A stretch of 64,000 nucleotides of DNA, taken from positions 1 to 64,000 of the forward strand of contig CAWCEP010000009.1 of NCBI GenBank assembly GCA_963794615.1, read 5' to 3'. Position numbers and translations under genes: made by a program. The notes beneath the pieces are model-generated. The model saw only the letters and a list, made by a program, of their open reading frames with translations. It had not been told where the DNA came from and made no database searches. How positions within the stretch are numbered: position 1 is the stretch's first letter; the number at the start of each line of letters is the position of its first letter. Origin of the DNA: Chersky-840 sp963794615. Its GTDB lineage: Bacteria; Actinomycetota; Acidimicrobiia; Acidimicrobiales; UBA8190. Below, piece after piece: positions 62,583 through 64,000 of the stretch.

Positions 62583-63182
62583 GTGCTCGCCCTCGTTCGC
62601 CACGGTGAGAGCGAGGGGAACGCCGCCCGACAGCTCCTGGGGCGAACCGAATCGCCGTTGACCGCCCGGGGGCGCACCGACGCCGTCGCGCTCGCCGCCA
62701 CGCTCGGCCCCGTCGGCCGGCTCGTGTCGAGCCCCCTCGGCCGTGCTCGGGACACCGCCCAGGCACTGGGACTGGCCCTCCCCGTCGAGGTCGACGAGCG
62801 CTGGATCGAGGTGGACTACGGCGAGCTCGAGGGCCAGGCGCTGCGGGACGTGCCCACCGAGCTGTGGTCGCGCTGGAGGGCCGATCCCACGTTCCGGCCC
62901 CCGGGCGGCGAGTCCCTGGCCGAGGTCGGCGCCCGGGTCCGAGATGCGTGTGCCGAGCTCTTCGGGCTCGACGGGGAGGGGGCCAGGGCCGGGACCGACG
63001 TGGTGGTCGTGAGCCACGTCTCACCCATCAAGGCCGCCGTCGCCTGGGCGCTCGGGGCCGGGGACGAGATGGTGTGGCGTCTCTACCTCGCCACGGCGTC
63101 GATCACCCGGATCGGGTGGGGCGACCACGGCCCCGTGTTGCACGGTTACAACCAGACGGTGTCGGCGCCCCCACCCACGTGA
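62583..63182 (+). CDS. histidine-phosphatase-family phosphatase
   Basis: 199 residues. The catalytic motif 'LALVRHGESEGNAARQL' has the phospho-accepting His and Arg, with the second His in 'VVSHVSPIKAAVAWALG' and Glu in 'WIEVDYGELEG'. It matches alpha-ribazole phosphatase / phosphoglycerate-mutase-like enzymes and follows the zinc-ribbon gene by 7 bases, mirroring the mycobacterial arrangement where the phosphatase is fused to RNase H. GTG start. The substrate could be alpha-ribazole phosphate or another phosphomonoester. Confidence 0.85.
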   Translation: MLALVRHGESEGNAARQLLGRTESPLTARGRTDAVALAATLGPVGRLVSSPLGRARDTAQALGLALPVEVDERWIEVDYGELEGQALRDVPTELWSRWRADPTFRPPGGESLAEVGARVRDACAELFGLDGEGARAGTDVVVVSHVSPIKAAVAWALGAGDEMVWRLYLATASITRIGWGDHGPVLHGYNQTVSAPPPT

Positions 63183-63201
63183 GGGCCGCGTCGCGGCGCG
63201 C

Positions 63202-64000
63202 TCAGACGGGGGCTTCGACGGCGAGCTTGGTCTCGCGTTCGGGGGGAAGGTTGTCGTAGAGGTCGGTGACGAGCTCGTCGCGCCGGGTGCGGTAGGCGGG
63301 GTCGTCCCAGAGGTTGCGCCACTGCAGGGGGTCCTCGTCCAGCGCGTAGAGTTCCCCCTCGGTCCCTTCGTAGAGGGGTCCCGGCTCGTAGGCGGTGCAC
63401 AGCCACCCGTCGCGGAAGATCGAGCGCAGGTGCATGCCGATGTGGGGGAACTGGCTGTCCCATTCGGTGATGGCCCAGTGCCGGTCGGAGCCCGGGGCCA
63501 CGGGCAGCGGGTGGCCCTGGGCCCAGTCCGGGATGGCCGCCCCGGCGATCTCACAGAAGGTGGGGACGAGGTCGACGTGGCCGACGGGCTCGACGACCTC
63601 GGCAGGCGACACGCCGGCACTGGGTGCGGGCCGCCACACGAGCGGCACCCGCATCAAGGCGTCGACGTGATACGGCCCCTTGAACAAGAGCCCGAAGTCA
63701 CCTTGGAGCTCGCCGTGGTCCGTGGTGAACACGACGTCGGTGTCGGGACCCCAACCCCGTTCCTCGATGCGCGCCATGACGCGGCCGAGGGCCTCGTCGA
63801 TGAGCTCGTTCTCCACGTGGATGAGCGCGCTCACCTCTCGTACCTGGTCGTGGGTCATCTTCCCCGGTACGAACTTCATGGGGCCACCTTCCATGTTCTG
63901 GAAGCGCCCCTCGTACCAGTCGAGCCAGTGATGGGGCTTCTGCGCCAGGATCTCGACCGCCTTCTCCGCCGACCCCGGGTGTCCCGGTGGCAGGTCCAGG
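63202..64000 (-). CDS. sulfatase-family hydrolase, N-terminal part outside the window
   Basis: The final 265 codons of a sulfatase or phosphonate-monoester-hydrolase-like enzyme are present. 'DTDVVFTTDHGELQGDFGLLFKGPYHVDALMRVPLVWRP' is the second metal-binding motif (Asp-His). 'VEPVGHVDLVPTFCEIAGA' and 'GHPLPVAP', with the C-terminal 'ELYALDEDPLQWRNLWDDPAYRTRRDELV', are typical. The frame is open through 64000, so the N-terminal Cys/Ser-containing activation motif lies beyond the window. It is convergent with the phosphatase. Confidence 0.82.
   Translation of the reverse strand, partial: LDLPPGHPGSAEKAVEILAQKPHHWLDWYEGRFQNMEGGPMKFVPGKMTHDQVREVSALIHVENELIDEALGRVMARIEERGWGPDTDVVFTTDHGELQGDFGLLFKGPYHVDALMRVPLVWRPAPSAGVSPAEVVEPVGHVDLVPTFCEIAGAAIPDWAQGHPLPVAPGSDRHWAITEWDSQFPHIGMHLRSIFRDGWLCTAYEPGPLYEGTEGELYALDEDPLQWRNLWDDPAYRTRRDELVTDLYDNLPPERETKLAVEAPV

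Overview
The window is high-GC actinobacterial DNA, most likely from an uncultured member of Acidimicrobiia or a relative. Signs of this are the GTG/TTG starts, a deazaflavin-type (PPOX) flavoprotein, mycothiol/DinB-type enzymes, a short principal-like sigma factor, and the neighbouring Nudix, zinc-ribbon and histidine-phosphatase genes. It is chromosomal: one tRNA-Ala, housekeeping genes, and no phage, CRISPR or intact transposon.

Layout. 0-7.4 kb: a PHM-like dicopper monooxygenase (frameshifted), a small conserved protein, tRNA-Ala(CGC), a YghZ-type aldo/keto reductase (two frameshifts), a 3-hydroxyisobutyrate-dehydrogenase-like enzyme, an MFS exporter and a VIT1/CCC1 transporter. 7.5-11.0 kb: a leftward P450 - dehydrogenase - Rieske oxygenase operon. 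11.1-14.2 kb: two decayed pieces of a recombinase-like HTH protein around a MarR / cupin / VOC cluster, then a lower-GC RibD-type reductase. 14.3-16.9 kb: an FtsX-type permease behind a strongly folded leader. 16.9-21.5 kb: a cupin + three SnoaL-like genes, divergent from a TetR gene with a perfect operator, then an alpha/beta-hydrolase lacking its nucleophile and an amidohydrolase. 21.6-29.6 kb: a branched-chain-type ABC uptake system in unusual fused form (lipoprotein binding protein; MFS domain fused to LivF; LivH-LivM-LivG in one polypeptide) plus a flavoprotein monooxygenase. 30-41.8 kb: a TrmH-type rRNA/tRNA methyltransferase, two phosphoesterases, several SDRs, an AhpD-like protein, hydrolases and small conserved proteins. 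41.9-45.2 kb: a divergent pair of paralogous secreted proteins with neocarzinostatin-like domains, Thr-rich linkers and C-terminal membrane anchors. 45.4-49.0 kb: a sulfur operon (cysteine dioxygenase - rhodanese - MetY - MetX) with a good sigma70-type promoter that appears leaderless and has a palindrome over the -35 box. 49-64 kb: a pilin-like protein, a UBP zinc finger, transporters and membrane proteins, a DEAD-box helicase fused to a cold-shock domain, a sigma factor, PPOX and DinB-like enzymes, a site-2 protease, Nudix / zinc-ribbon / phosphatase genes, and a sulfatase cut by the window end.

The first two thirds look like lipid, steroid or aromatic catabolism: P450, Rieske oxygenase, flavin monooxygenase, amidohydrolase, SDRs and SnoaL proteins beside a dedicated ABC importer. 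The most unusual item is the MFS-LivF / LivHMG fusion transporter. Nine single-base indels break otherwise conserved genes; every one of those genes regains a whole number of codons when the indels are undone. This points to residual assembly error more than to mass pseudogenization, so the broken genes are annotated as whole genes.
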